Shown piece after piece: positions 34,221 through 43,038 of a DNA stretch of 64,000 nucleotides; the first letter of the stretch is position 1; every line of letters begins with the position of its first letter. The DNA comes from Labilithrix sp. Lineage in GTDB: Bacteria; Myxococcota_A; Polyangia; Polyangiales; Polyangiaceae. The stretch lies in the NCBI GenBank assembly GCA_019637155.1, contig JAHBWE010000001.1, forward strand, positions 806,001 to 870,000, read 5' to 3'. The translations under genes were made by a program, and so were the position numbers. The notes under the pieces were generated by a model. That model was not told the origin of the DNA, did not search any database, and worked only from the letters and a program-made list of their open reading frames with translations.

Positions 34221-35965
34221 GGCATGCCCTTCGAGCGGAAGGCCTGACCGAACGCGAAGAAGAAGGACATCGGCTGGACTCCGGCCGGGAGCGCGCCGTT
34301 GACGATCGGGAACCCGAAGTCGCCGCGGATGACGGAGCGATCGATCTGCGGGAGCACGATCCGGAAGCCGCCGCCGACGGACTGGACGGGCGAGACCTCG
34401 TCGAGCCGGCCGGTGTAGGCGCGGCCGACGTCGTAGAAGAACGCGCCGCCGCAGAGGACGGAGAAGAGGTTGATCGGACGCGTCCGGAACTCGAGGTTCA
34501 TCGAGAACATGTCCTCGCCGACGAAGTAGCGCGTCGGCCACCCGCGCAGGCGATCCTCGCCGCCGAGGAGGGTGAGGCGGTTCAGGTAGTTCCGCCAGCG
34601 TTGCACGAGGTCGATGTCGAAGATGAGGCGGCCGAGCGGCGTCCGCGGGCTCACGACGCGGAGCTCGGTCGTGATCGACGCGTCGGCGATGCGCGTCTTC
34701 TCCGACTCGGTCACGGTGTCGACGAGCGCGCGCACGAACCCGTCGCCGAGCGCGACGGTGTAGAGCGCGCCCGCGCGCACGCCGACGAAATCGCGGGTCG
34801 AGCCGAACGACTTCACGACCGGGTAGGCGCGGACGACGACGTCGTAGCCGAGCCGGTAGTCCTCCTGCAGCCCGAGCGTCTCGTAGTCGACGATCCGGAG
34901 GAAGTCGTTCCCGTAGTGCCTCCACTGCGCGTACGCGGACGTGCGGCGCTCCCCGACCGGGAGGAACCTGCGCGTGAACTCGCCGACGACGGCGGGATCG
35001 TGGTCGGCGATGTTGGGGACGAGGTACTCGTCGCGGACGATCGACGCGCCGAGCGAGATGTCGTGCTTCCGCGCCCAGCCGAACGAGCGCGTCGCGTAGA
35101 AGCCCTCCTCGATCCGTCGCGAGCGGTAGACCCACGGCAACGTGTCGTCGTACTGCGCGACGGCGGCGTTGGTGTAGCGGCGGTAGATCTCGTCGCGCCA
35201 GGCGAAGCCGAGACCCCACGCCCAGCTCGTGCGGGTGGAGAAGAGCGGGCTCTCGACCTTCGTGTCGCCGTAGCTGCCCTCCGGATCGCCGCTCCGGCGG
35301 TTGAGGATGACGTTGGCCTCGGCGTGGAGCGACAGGAAGCGGCCCGCGAAGCGCGGCGCGACGTACGCGCCGCCGAGCGAATAGCTCTCGGGTTGGACGA
35401 TCGAGCGCGTCGTGATCTCGACCTGACGTCCGAGGAGGTTGGTCTCCTTGAGCTCGAACATCAGGTACTCGGGGCCGCCGCTCGTGACGCGGAAGTCGAC
35501 GTCGGGGAAGAGGCTCCAGACGTCCTTCGTGATGACGACGAGTCGCACGCGGTCCGGCGCGCTGCCGTGGAGCGGGACGACGACGACGACGCTGACGTGC
35601 ATGAAGCGGCGGATGTTGCGCGCCGTCTCGTCGGCGAGGTACGCGCGGTAAGGCCTCCCCACGCCGAGGAGCACCTCGTGCAGGATGACGTCTTCCTTCG
35701 TCGTGACGTGCGCCTTGTTGAGCGCGACGGGCGCGGGGTCGCGCTCTTCGATCGGATCGAGCCGCACGAGCTCGATGCTCTCGACGATCTTCCCCTCCGC
35801 GTTCGGGTCCACCGTCGCTCCGAGCGACTTCTCCGCGCCCTTGATCGTCTCGATCTCGTAGGCCGAGTACTCGGTCGTGACGGACTTCGGCGAGTTGTCC
35901 GCCGCGGCGGGGCCCGCCACGAGCAAGAGCGCGGCGATGAACGGCGCGACGCGGAGACCGCTCAC
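34202..35965 (-). CDS. BamA/TamA-family outer-membrane protein
   Basis: A GTG at 35965 is chosen because the next residues give a signal peptide (LRVAPFIAALLLVAGPAAA), although upstream in-frame starts exist. The 587-residue protein has a POTRA-like N-terminal portion (KIVESIELVRLDPIEERDPA, RYRAYLADETARNIRRFMHV), followed by a beta-barrel of the bacterial surface antigen type. TLLGGEDRLRGWPTRYFVG is a recognisable Omp85 loop (compare the RGF/RGW lid motif). Members assemble or export outer-membrane proteins. The exact partner is unknown. It is divergent from the membrane protein gene at 36059, leaving a 93-nt shared promoter region. Confidence 0.85.
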   Translation of the reverse strand: MSGLRVAPFIAALLLVAGPAAADNSPKSVTTEYSAYEIETIKGAEKSLGATVDPNAEGKIVESIELVRLDPIEERDPAPVALNKAHVTTKEDVILHEVLLGVGRPYRAYLADETARNIRRFMHVSVVVVVPLHGSAPDRVRLVVITKDVWSLFPDVDFRVTSGGPEYLMFELKETNLLGRQVEITTRSIVQPESYSLGGAYVAPRFAGRFLSLHAEANVILNRRSGDPEGSYGDTKVESPLFSTRTSWAWGLGFAWRDEIYRRYTNAAVAQYDDTLPWVYRSRRIEEGFYATRSFGWARKHDISLGASIVRDEYLVPNIADHDPAVVGEFTRRFLPVGERRTSAYAQWRHYGNDFLRIVDYETLGLQEDYRLGYDVVVRAYPVVKSFGSTRDFVGVRAGALYTVALGDGFVRALVDTVTESEKTRIADASITTELRVVSPRTPLGRLIFDIDLVQRWRNYLNRLTLLGGEDRLRGWPTRYFVGEDMFSMNLEFRTRPINLFSVLCGGAFFYDVGRAYTGRLDEVSPVQSVGGGFRIVLPQIDRSVIRGDFGFPIVNGALPAGVQPMSFFFAFGQAFRSKGMPYPFGP

Positions 35966-36058
35966 CCTCGCACGATCGACGAGGGCGCCCCGCCGCGCAA
36001 CCACGAAGTTCCGTTGACTCTTCGCCGTGCCGCCGGCTAAACCGACCTCCGCGGCGCG

Positions 36059-37414
36059 ATGAGCACAGGGCGTGACGCTTCGGCGACGGAATCCACGACG
36101 CCGCTGCTCGCGGTGCTCGTCCTCGGGATCATGGCGGGCGTCCTCCAGCGGACGAACGGCATGTACCGCTCCTTCGCGGTCGTCCTCGTCGCGATCGCGT
36201 GGGTCCTCGCGCTCGTCGCGCTCCTCGGCCGCGTACGCGTCCCGCGGGCCGACGTCTGGCTCCCCCGCCTCGTCACGCTCACGCTCGGCACGTTCGTCGT
36301 GCTCCTCCTCACGAACGTCCCCACCGACGACATCCTCCCGGAGTGGCGCCCCGGGCTCGTGCCGTTCTACGCCGGCGTCGTCGTCGCGCTGATCGGCTGC
36401 GGCGCGCTCGCGCTCGGCCCCGCGCGCTTCGAGCGCCTCCTGTTCCCCGCGCTCGTGGGGCTCTACTTCGTCCTCGGCGCGGTCGTGATCCACGTCGCGA
36501 AGAAGCCGTCGATCGACGTGTGGAGCATCGAGATGGAGGCGGTGCCGGCGCTGCTCCGCGGCGAGAACCCGTTCGCGATGACGTTCGTCGATCCGTACGC
36601 CGGGACGTCTCCTTACTTCCCGGAAGGGACCTCCGTCGGCGGGCGGCTCCAGTTCGGGTTCGTGTACCCGCCGCTCGCGCTCCTCTTGTGCGTGCCCGGC
36701 TACGTCCTCGGCGGCGACACGCGCTGGTCGACGCTCGCCGCGATCGCGATCTCGGCGCTCTTCATCGGGTACGCGCGGGAGGGCCGCCTGCCGAAGCTCG
36801 CCGCGCTCCTGCTCCTCTTCATGCCGCGGTCGTTCTTCGTCATGGACCGCGCCTGGACCGATCCCTTCGTCGTCATGCTGACGGCGGCGGTCTCTTTCTT
36901 CGCGCTCCGGCGACCGCGCTGGGTGTTCGTCCCGATCGGCCTCTACGTGTGCCTCAAGCAGCACATGTTCATCGGCGTCCCGGCGCTGTTCCTGCTCTTG
37001 CCGCGCCCCATTCGCTGGCGCGACACGGCGGTGCTCACCGCGAAGGCCGCCGGCGTCGCCGCGCTGGTGACGCTCCCGCTCGCGCTCTGGGACTTCCACG
37101 CCTTCGCGAAGAGCGTGCTCGACATCCGCGAGATGTTCCGCGTCGACTCGCTCGGGCTCGTCGCCTTCCTCCACAACCACGGGATCGTGACGCTCTCGAA
37201 GTGGGCGGGCCTCGTCGCGATCGTGCCGGTGATGCTCCTCGGCTCGCTGCGCGCGCCGCGCACTCCGGGCGGCTTCGCGTTGATGGCGGGCGTGACGCAC
37301 TTCAGCTTGTACATCTGGAGTACGCATGCATTCTGCAACGAGTACTACAACGTCTTCGGCGCGCTCTGCTGCGCGGTCGGCGCGTGGGGCCGCTACGACG
37401 GGCTCGAGTCGTGA
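36059..37414 (+). CDS. polytopic membrane protein, GT87/DUF2029-type mannosyltransferase-like
   Basis: A 451-residue protein with about ten hydrophobic helices. After the first two helices, KKPSIDVWSIEMEAVPALLR and GENPFAMTFVDPYAG, then YFPEG and FGFVYPPLALLLCVPGYVLG, carry the acidic loops typical of GT-C-fold glycosyltransferases of the GT87 (DUF2029) group. These use polyprenyl-phosphate sugars. The donor and acceptor are not determinable. It overlaps by 4 nt (GTGA) the next glycosyltransferase gene, making these two and the GT4 gene at 39202 a likely envelope-glycan operon. Confidence 0.72.
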   Translation: MSTGRDASATESTTPLLAVLVLGIMAGVLQRTNGMYRSFAVVLVAIAWVLALVALLGRVRVPRADVWLPRLVTLTLGTFVVLLLTNVPTDDILPEWRPGLVPFYAGVVVALIGCGALALGPARFERLLFPALVGLYFVLGAVVIHVAKKPSIDVWSIEMEAVPALLRGENPFAMTFVDPYAGTSPYFPEGTSVGGRLQFGFVYPPLALLLCVPGYVLGGDTRWSTLAAIAISALFIGYAREGRLPKLAALLLLFMPRSFFVMDRAWTDPFVVMLTAAVSFFALRRPRWVFVPIGLYVCLKQHMFIGVPALFLLLPRPIRWRDTAVLTAKAAGVAALVTLPLALWDFHAFAKSVLDIREMFRVDSLGLVAFLHNHGIVTLSKWAGLVAIVPVMLLGSLRAPRTPGGFALMAGVTHFSLYIWSTHAFCNEYYNVFGALCCAVGAWGRYDGLES

Positions 37415-39174
37415 GGCTGCCGCGCTTGCCGCGCGCGCTGCGGATCGTGCTCTTCCTCGCGGCGGTGCTGCACGTCATCGGGCTCTCGTGGGGGCTGCCG
37501 TCGTCGACGGGGTGGGACAACGACGGGGTCGCGCCGCGCGAGATCCTGCCCGGGCTCGCGGCGACCTTCACGCCGGGGCAGTTCTATACGTACCCGCCGC
37601 TCCACCTCGCGCTCCTCGCGCTCCTGACGCTGCCGGTCACGCTCATCGCGGTCTTCCGCGCGCCCACCACCGCGCTCCCGGACGTCATCGCGGAGATCCT
37701 CCAGCCGCCGTACATGACCGCGTTCTCGCTCACCGCGCGCGTGACGTCGCTCGTGATGTCGCTCGGCGTGGCGGTGGCGCTCGCGAAGATGACGGAGGAG
37801 ATCGCCGGACGCGACGATCCGTCCGCGCGGCGCGCCGGCGTCTTCACCGCCGCCGTCGCGTCGGTGGGCATGACGTTCAACTACTACGCGCACATGTCGA
37901 ACCTCGACATGCCGTCGCTCTTCTGGGCGTCGCTCGCCGCGCTCGCGTTCGTGCGCGCCGCGGCGCGGCAGGAGCCTCGCCGCCTGCGCGGCGCCGCGCT
38001 CCTCGCGGCGTGCGCGGTCGCGACGAAGGACCAAACCTACGCCCTCTTCATCGTCGCGATCCCCATCCTCCTCGCCCCATGGTTCGCGAAGACCCTCTCG
38101 GGGGTCCAGGGGCGGCGGAGCGCGCTCCGCGCGCGGAGAGGCCCCTGGCGGGAGAGCTCGAGAGGGCAGAGCCCTCTCGAACAAGAGAAGCTTCTTTTGC
38201 GGGAGATTGGGATTGCGGTGCTCCTTGGGGCTGGGGTCCTCTTGCTCGTCGATGGGGCGATTACGAACCCGAGCGGCTTCGCGCGGCGGGTCGCGTTCCT
38301 GCGTGGGCCGGCGAGCCAGGACTTCTCGAACTACGAGCGCGGCGTGCGTGGCGTCGTCGCGATCTTCGTCGACGTCGCGCGTGGGTTCGATCGCTCCTAT
38401 CCGCTCGCGATGGCGCCGTTCGTGCTCGGCGGGATCGTGCTCGCGCTCCGCGCGACGCGACGCCGTACCATCGCGCTCGCGCCCCTCCTCTTCGGGCTCT
38501 CCTTCACCCTCGCGTTCAACGTCGCGGCGCGGCGCACCGACGATCGGTTCGTCCTCCCGCAGATGCTCTTCCTCTCCGTCTACGCCGGGATCGGCCTCGA
38601 GCGCGTCTGGACGCTCGGCCGGCTCGGGGGGCGCGCGATCGTCGTGACGCTCTTGCTCTTGTCGCTGTGGACGTCGCTCCGCGTCGACTTCATGCTCCTC
38701 TACGAGCCGCGCTACGCGACGGAGGCGTTCCTCGCCGCGAACGTCGGCCCCGACGACACGATCGAGATCCACGGTCTCAACGTGTACCTCCCGCGCTTTC
38801 CGCCCGCGCGGATCGTCCGCGTCGGTCCGTCGGATCCGAAGCGGCGCGCGCCGCTCCCCGGCGTCGTCGAGGTCGAGGCCCCATACTCCGAGATCGCGTC
38901 TCGGCGCCCGCGCTTCATCGTCGTGAGCAAGTGCTTCGTCTGGCGCTACCTCGCCGAGGAGGCCGCGCGCGACGCCGGCCCCGGGCGCATGTACCCGGTC
39001 GGCCAGCAGCGCGAGGCGGTCGACCGCGATCCCAACGAGTTCTTCCAGGGGCTCTTCGCGGGGAGGCTCGGCTACCACGTCGCGCACGAGGCCCCGCCGT
39101 TCCCCGGTTGGTTCGAGCCGGTCGAATTCCACGCGAGCCTGAACTGCCGCGCGACGACCTTCGAGCGCGACTGA
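37411..39174 (+). CDS. PMT/ArnT-like GT-C membrane glycosyltransferase with an in-frame palindromic insert
   Basis: The GTG start at 37411 overlaps the previous stop. The 587-residue protein begins IVLFLAAVLHVIGLSWGLPS, then DNDGVAPREILPGLAATFTP, with the loop-1 Asp typical of GT39/GT83 enzymes. NYYAHMSNLDMPSLFWASLA matches the family's second motif. About ten helices are followed by a soluble C-terminal part. Residues ~228-260 are a non-homologous Arg/Gly-rich stretch (SGVQGRRSALRARRG) encoded by a palindromic element at 38092-38180, still in frame. Sugar and acceptor are unknown. Confidence 0.78.
   Translation: MRLPRLPRALRIVLFLAAVLHVIGLSWGLPSSTGWDNDGVAPREILPGLAATFTPGQFYTYPPLHLALLALLTLPVTLIAVFRAPTTALPDVIAEILQPPYMTAFSLTARVTSLVMSLGVAVALAKMTEEIAGRDDPSARRAGVFTAAVASVGMTFNYYAHMSNLDMPSLFWASLAALAFVRAAARQEPRRLRGAALLAACAVATKDQTYALFIVAIPILLAPWFAKTLSGVQGRRSALRARRGPWRESSRGQSPLEQEKLLLREIGIAVLLGAGVLLLVDGAITNPSGFARRVAFLRGPASQDFSNYERGVRGVVAIFVDVARGFDRSYPLAMAPFVLGGIVLALRATRRRTIALAPLLFGLSFTLAFNVAARRTDDRFVLPQMLFLSVYAGIGLERVWTLGRLGGRAIVVTLLLLSLWTSLRVDFMLLYEPRYATEAFLAANVGPDDTIEIHGLNVYLPRFPPARIVRVGPSDPKRRAPLPGVVEVEAPYSEIASRRPRFIVVSKCFVWRYLAEEAARDAGPGRMYPVGQQREAVDRDPNEFFQGLFAGRLGYHVAHEAPPFPGWFEPVEFHASLNCRATTFERD
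38092..38180 (+). repeat. palindromic element inserted in frame in a glycosyltransferase gene
   Basis: Contains arms CCAGGGGC (38106-38113)/GCCCCTGG (38141-38148) around GC-rich inner palindromes, then a near-perfect hairpin with arms TCGAGAGGGC (38158-38167)/GCCCTCTCGA (38171-38180) and a 3-nt AGA loop. CCCTCTCG occurs at both ends (38093-38100, 38172-38179). It preserves the reading frame of the surrounding gene. Confidence 0.8.
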
Positions 39175-39201
39175 TCGTGCTAAACGTCGTAGCCCGCCGC
39201 C

Positions 39202-40368
39202 ATGAAGGTCCTGGACATCTGCGACTTCTTCTCCGAGCGCGGCGGAGGGGTGCGCTCGTACCTCGGTGAGCTCGCGAGCGAAGGGGCGAAGCGCGGTCAC
39301 GAGATCACCGTCGTCGCGCCCGGCCCGCGCGACGCCGACGACGCGCTCCCCGGCGGCGGCCGCCTCGTCCGCCTCGCGGGGCCGCCGATGCCGTACGATC
39401 CGAGCTACCACCTGCTCTGGCGGATCGATCGGATCGTCTCCCTCGTCCGCGAGGTCCGTCCCGACGTGCTCCAGGCGAGCAGCCCTTATCTCCCGGCGCT
39501 CCTCGCGACGCGGCTCGAGGCGCCGCTCCGCGTGTTCGTCTATCACTCCGATCAGATCGCGACCTACGTCGAGCCGATCCTCCAGAAGGTGGGGAGCGAG
39601 CGGCTGCGTCGCTCGGTGCTCCACGCGGTGAACGCCTGGCCGCGCGCGCTCGCGCGTCGCTTCGACCTCACCGTCGCGCCGAGCGAGACGATCGCGAAGA
39701 TCCTCGTCGAGGCGGGCTGCGAGCGCGTCCGCCTCGTGAAGTTCGGATCGCGCGCGGACATCTTCCAGCCGCGTCCGCCGAGCGCCGAGCGGCGGCGGCA
39801 GATGATGGGCGACCTCGCCGCGAAGCCGAACGCGGCGCTCGCGCTCGTCGCGTGCCGGCTCGCGGTGGAGAAGCGCGTCAACCAGATCATCGACGCGGTC
39901 GCGCTCGTGAACGAGGAGCGGCCGCTCGCGCTCGTCGTCCTCGGCGACGGACCCGAGCGCGCGCGCCTGGAGAAGCAGGCCCGCAAGCTGCCGCAGGTGG
40001 TGTTCCCCGGCTTCCTCCCGCGCTCCGAGTTCGCGGAGCTCGTCGCGAGCGCGGACGTGTTCGTGCACGCGGGGGCGGCGGAGACGTTCGGGTTCGTCCT
40101 CGGCGAGGCGCTCCTCGCCGGCACGCGGATCGTCGTGCCCGACGCGGGGGCGGCGTACGACTTCGTCGGCCCCGGCCTCGGCGAGGCCTACCCCGCCTAC
40201 GGCGGACCGCGCGCGATCGCGGACGCGCTGCTGCGCAGCCTCGATCGACCGGCGGGCGCCGCGCCCGACGTCGCGGGCCGGCTCCGGACCTCGACCGAGC
40301 ACTTCGACGAGCTCTTCGCGCTCTACGAGGAAGAGCTGCGGCGGCGGAGCCGAGCGGTCACGCAATAG
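39202..40368 (+). CDS. GT4-family glycosyltransferase
   Basis: A 388-residue GT-B fold enzyme. MKVLDICDFFSERGGGVRSY is the classic donor-domain N-terminus, RPDVLQASSPYLPALLATRL the next motif, and the C-domain shows ACRLAVEKRVNQIIDAVALV, LVVLGDGPERARLEKQA and HAGAAETFGFVLGEALLAG, the E-x7-E-like nucleotide-sugar site of GT4. It likely transfers a hexose from a nucleotide donor to an envelope or lipid-linked acceptor in the cytosol. It follows the two GT-C genes with a 27-nt gap and the same direction, which points to a joint glycan pathway. Confidence 0.9.
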   Translation: MKVLDICDFFSERGGGVRSYLGELASEGAKRGHEITVVAPGPRDADDALPGGGRLVRLAGPPMPYDPSYHLLWRIDRIVSLVREVRPDVLQASSPYLPALLATRLEAPLRVFVYHSDQIATYVEPILQKVGSERLRRSVLHAVNAWPRALARRFDLTVAPSETIAKILVEAGCERVRLVKFGSRADIFQPRPPSAERRRQMMGDLAAKPNAALALVACRLAVEKRVNQIIDAVALVNEERPLALVVLGDGPERARLEKQARKLPQVVFPGFLPRSEFAELVASADVFVHAGAAETFGFVLGEALLAGTRIVVPDAGAAYDFVGPGLGEAYPAYGGPRAIADALLRSLDRPAGAAPDVAGRLRTSTEHFDELFALYEEELRRRSRAVTQ

Positions 40369-40405
40369 CGTGCCGGGCGCCGGTCCGGACTATCATCGCG
40401 TCCGC

Positions 40406-41176
40406 ATGATTCGTCATCGACTCGTCGCGGCCTCGGCGGCCTGGCTGTTCCTCGCGTGCGGAGGCGCTTCGCCGGAGCCCAACGCGAGCCCGGCGAGCCA
40501 GGCGCCGCCTGCGACCGCGAACGCTCCCGCGACGGACGCAGACGCCGGCGCCGCGCCCGTCGCGAACTCTCATGCGCGCGCCGGCGAGGCGTGGCCGCTC
40601 GTCGGCCAGACGGAGGAAGAGAAGCGCGCGCAGCTCGAGCGGCTGGAGAAGGACGCCGGTCCGATCAAGTCGAACTGGACACCGCCGGGCAAGAGAGAGC
40701 GCTACGGCCACGCGGAGGGCTTGATCGCGGCCGACTACGCCGCCGTGCGCGGCCGGCTCGCCGACTTCGCGCACTACGACGAGCTCGCGGGCCCGAAGTT
40801 CAAGAAGGTGTCGCTCGTCGACAAGAGCGCGGCGGGGAGCGACCTCTACTTCCAGCTCCCGATCATGCGCGGCGCGGTCACGATCTGGTACGTCGCGCGG
40901 TTCGGCGATCCGCGGCCCGTCCCTGGTGAGGGCGAGGTCATTCAGGGCGAGTTCGTCAAAGGCAACATCAAGGGGATGCACCTCGTCTTCACCGTGCGCC
41001 CCGCGCCGGAGCAGCGGACGATCCTCACGTGCGATCTCCTCCTCACGCTTCACGTCGCCGCGCCGCAGGGCGAGGTCGACCACGCCCTCCGCGACGCCTG
41101 CGGCGACGCCGTCCGCTTCGTCCGCTCTTCAACAACGCAGGGGGCTCTGCCCCCTGCACCCCGCTCGCAGCCGTAG
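40406..41176 (+). CDS. START/SRPBCC-like lipoprotein whose end is supplied by a palindromic element
   Basis: The 256-residue protein from ATG 40406 begins with a signal and lipobox-like stretch (LVAASAAWLFLACGGASPEP; Cys near residue 18). After a low-complexity linker, residues ~95-240 resemble a START/polyketide-cyclase-like fold (YAAVRGRLADFAHYDELAGP, KFKKVSLVDKSAAGSDLYFQ, and VTIWYVARFGDPRPVP). Lipid or hydrophobic-ligand binding at the envelope is plausible, unproven. The last ~15 residues (TTQGALPPAPRSQP) and the stop codon lie inside repeat family 2 at 41133-41218, so the native C-terminus has been replaced. Confidence 0.72.
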   Translation: MIRHRLVAASAAWLFLACGGASPEPNASPASQAPPATANAPATDADAGAAPVANSHARAGEAWPLVGQTEEEKRAQLERLEKDAGPIKSNWTPPGKRERYGHAEGLIAADYAAVRGRLADFAHYDELAGPKFKKVSLVDKSAAGSDLYFQLPIMRGAVTIWYVARFGDPRPVPGEGEVIQGEFVKGNIKGMHLVFTVRPAPEQRTILTCDLLLTLHVAAPQGEVDHALRDACGDAVRFVRSSTTQGALPPAPRSQP

Positions 41177-41218
41177 GACGCGCGCGAAGACGCGCGCATC
41201 CTCCGCTGCTCGCCGATG
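41133..41218 (+). repeat. palindromic repeat family 2, copy E (86 bp)
   Basis: Starts CAACGCAGGGGGC with 9-bp arms GCAGGGGGC/GCCCCCTGC around a TCT loop, then a second stem pairing AGGACGCGCGCG with CGCGCGCATCCT (one mismatch) around GAAGA-type bases, and ends CGCCGATG. Almost the same 86 bp occurs at 47847-47932 in the same orientation. The gene at 40406 terminates inside this copy. Confidence 0.92.
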
Positions 41219-41310
41219 CGTGAGCTGGGTTCCTCGCGATCCGCCGTGTCCGGCCGCGGCGACGATGAACGGGCCGAAATGGTGAATGATTTCCATAGGG
41301 GCTCCTTGGT

Positions 41311-42387
41311 ATGTCCTTCGCACACATCGGAGCCATGAGCGTCCTTCGGTCGGTTGGGCTGGTTCTCGTCCTCGGCGTGGCGGCGTGCGCGGCGGAGCCG
41401 GTGGACGAGGAGGAGACGGGGACGAGCGAGGACCAGCTCGCCGAGATCGGGGAGGACCCGCGCGGCGTCGCGTCGAAGCACGCGATCGTCCTCGCGCACG
41501 GGTTCGACGCGTCGGACACGAACCGCTGGTCCTTCAACGGTGTCGCGGAGGCGCTCACGCAGGACGGGCATCTCGTCCACTCGGCGCGCGTGCAGCCGTA
41601 CCAGTCGGTCGCCGCGCGCGCGGAGGAGCTCGCGAAGCACGTCGATCAAGCGCGCGCCGAGTGCGCCGCGAAGCGCGGCTGCGACGCGCGGAAGGTCCAC
41701 ATCATCGCGCACTCGATGGGCGGCCTCGACAGCCGCTACGTCGTCGCGAAGCTCTCGAGCCCGGAGGGCAAGCCGTACAAGGACCTCGTCGCGAGCGTGA
41801 CGACGATCTCGACGCCGCACCGCGGCTCGGCCTTCGCCGACAAGGTGCTCTCGGTCCTCCCGAAGAAGGGGGACCCGATCGTGAACGCGGCGGCGGGTCT
41901 GTGGGCGCGGACGTTCACGGACGACGACCTCGCCGCGGGGAGCGACGTGCGCGCGGCGCTCCACGGCATCAGCGTCGCGAACGCGCCGGCGTTCAACGCG
42001 GACGTGACGAACGCGCCCGGCGTCTACTACCAGTCGTGGGCCGGCATCACGAGCTACGTCGACACGCACATCGACGATCGCGAGATCGCGGTCTGCGAGG
42101 GCAAGGTCGAGAGCTACAAGAACCGCCACGACCAGCTCTTCGATCACGGTCCGATCTCGAGCGCGCAGCTCCAGCTCGCGGCCCCCATCGTCGGCGGCGA
42201 CGCGAACGACGGCATGGTCTCGGTCGAGAGCGCGAAGTGGGGCGTGTTCCGCGGCTGCATCCCGGCCGATCACATGGACGAGGTCGGCCAGCGCATCGGC
42301 GCCGGCAGGCCCGCGCTCTGGTCGCGCTTCGATCACATCCGGTTCTATCGCCGCGTCGCGTTCGGCCTCGACGCGCTCGGTCGCTGA
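41311..42387 (+). CDS. secreted lipase-like alpha/beta hydrolase (lipoprotein)
   Basis: A 358-residue protein. ATG 41311 has AGGGG at good spacing; ATG 41335 would give a tighter signal, VLRSVGLVLVLGVAAC with lipobox VAAC. The hydrolase core has KHAIVLAHGFDASDTNRWSF (oxyanion region) and VHIIAHSMGGLDSRYVV with nucleophile Ser in AHSMGG. Asp and His of the triad are likely in PIVGGDANDGMVSVESA and RFDHIRFYR. It resembles family I triacylglycerol lipases of Pseudomonas type. Being a lipoprotein, it may act at the outer membrane on lipids, consistent with a predatory or saprophytic lifestyle. Confidence 0.82.
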   Translation: MSFAHIGAMSVLRSVGLVLVLGVAACAAEPVDEEETGTSEDQLAEIGEDPRGVASKHAIVLAHGFDASDTNRWSFNGVAEALTQDGHLVHSARVQPYQSVAARAEELAKHVDQARAECAAKRGCDARKVHIIAHSMGGLDSRYVVAKLSSPEGKPYKDLVASVTTISTPHRGSAFADKVLSVLPKKGDPIVNAAAGLWARTFTDDDLAAGSDVRAALHGISVANAPAFNADVTNAPGVYYQSWAGITSYVDTHIDDREIAVCEGKVESYKNRHDQLFDHGPISSAQLQLAAPIVGGDANDGMVSVESAKWGVFRGCIPADHMDEVGQRIGAGRPALWSRFDHIRFYRRVAFGLDALGR

Positions 42388-42389
42388 TC

Positions 42390-42956
42390 TCAGCGCCGGG
42401 CTCGATACAGGACGTCGGTGCGGAGCACGTGCTTCGTGCCCGCGTGCACGGCGGTCGCTTCGTGGAGGATGCGATGCTGGAAGAGGAGCGCGCGCCCGGT
42501 GCGCGGCGCGATCTTCTTTCCGAGCTCGGGGAAGTCGGTCTCGCCGCCCTCGAAGCCGTCGTTCAAATAGAAGACGAGGGTGAGCGCGCTCTCCACGCCG
42601 TCGCCGAGCTCGACGACGGTGTCCCAGTGCGTCCCGTGGCGCTGCCCCGGCTCGTAGCGGTAGAGGCGGAGCCGCGGGTTCGCGCCGGCGAGCGTCCTGC
42701 CGCTCAGCGTCGTCGGGACCGAGCGCGCGACCTTCGCGAGGAGCGCGTTCGCCTCCGCCTCGTCGTCCCACATGACGCGCGTGTTGTTCCGCACCGCGAG
42801 GTCGATCGCGGGCTGCCCGTCGTGCCCGACGATCGGCGCGAGCTCACGCTCCTCGCGGCGGAGCTTCGCCTCGTACGCCGCGCACTCCGCCGGCGAGAGC
42901 GCGTCGTCGACCGTCCACACGAGCGGCGCGTCGAGGTCGAGGTGTCCGAGGTACAC
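42390..42956 (-). CDS. 2OG-Fe(II) oxygenase (prolyl-4-hydroxylase-like)
   Basis: From a GTG at 42956 the protein is 188 residues and begins YLGHLDLDAPLVWTVDDALS; longer forms to 43049 add a repetitive RGSASRG tail and overlap the next gene. The jelly-roll has His and Asp metal ligands in GTHWDTVVELGDG and His in LLFQHRILHEATAVH, with a downstream Arg for 2-oxoglutarate in HVLRTDVLYRARR. Family members hydroxylate peptidyl proline or small molecules. No peptide target is evident. It sits divergent from the LuxE-like gene. Confidence 0.82.
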   Translation of the reverse strand: MYLGHLDLDAPLVWTVDDALSPAECAAYEAKLRREERELAPIVGHDGQPAIDLAVRNNTRVMWDDEAEANALLAKVARSVPTTLSGRTLAGANPRLRLYRYEPGQRHGTHWDTVVELGDGVESALTLVFYLNDGFEGGETDFPELGKKIAPRTGRALLFQHRILHEATAVHAGTKHVLRTDVLYRARR

Positions 42957-43038
42957 GCCGCGATCATAGCGGACGGCGCGCCCCCGCGACGCGCTCCCCC
43001 GCGACGCGCTCCCTCGGCGACCGTGGTAAGGACGGGGC

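Noticed and set aside
34202..37327. 1041-codon frame as one giant BamA-like protein
   Set aside because: The upstream ~450 residues are Arg/Glu-rich antisense of the membrane protein at 36059; the signal peptide starts at 35965.
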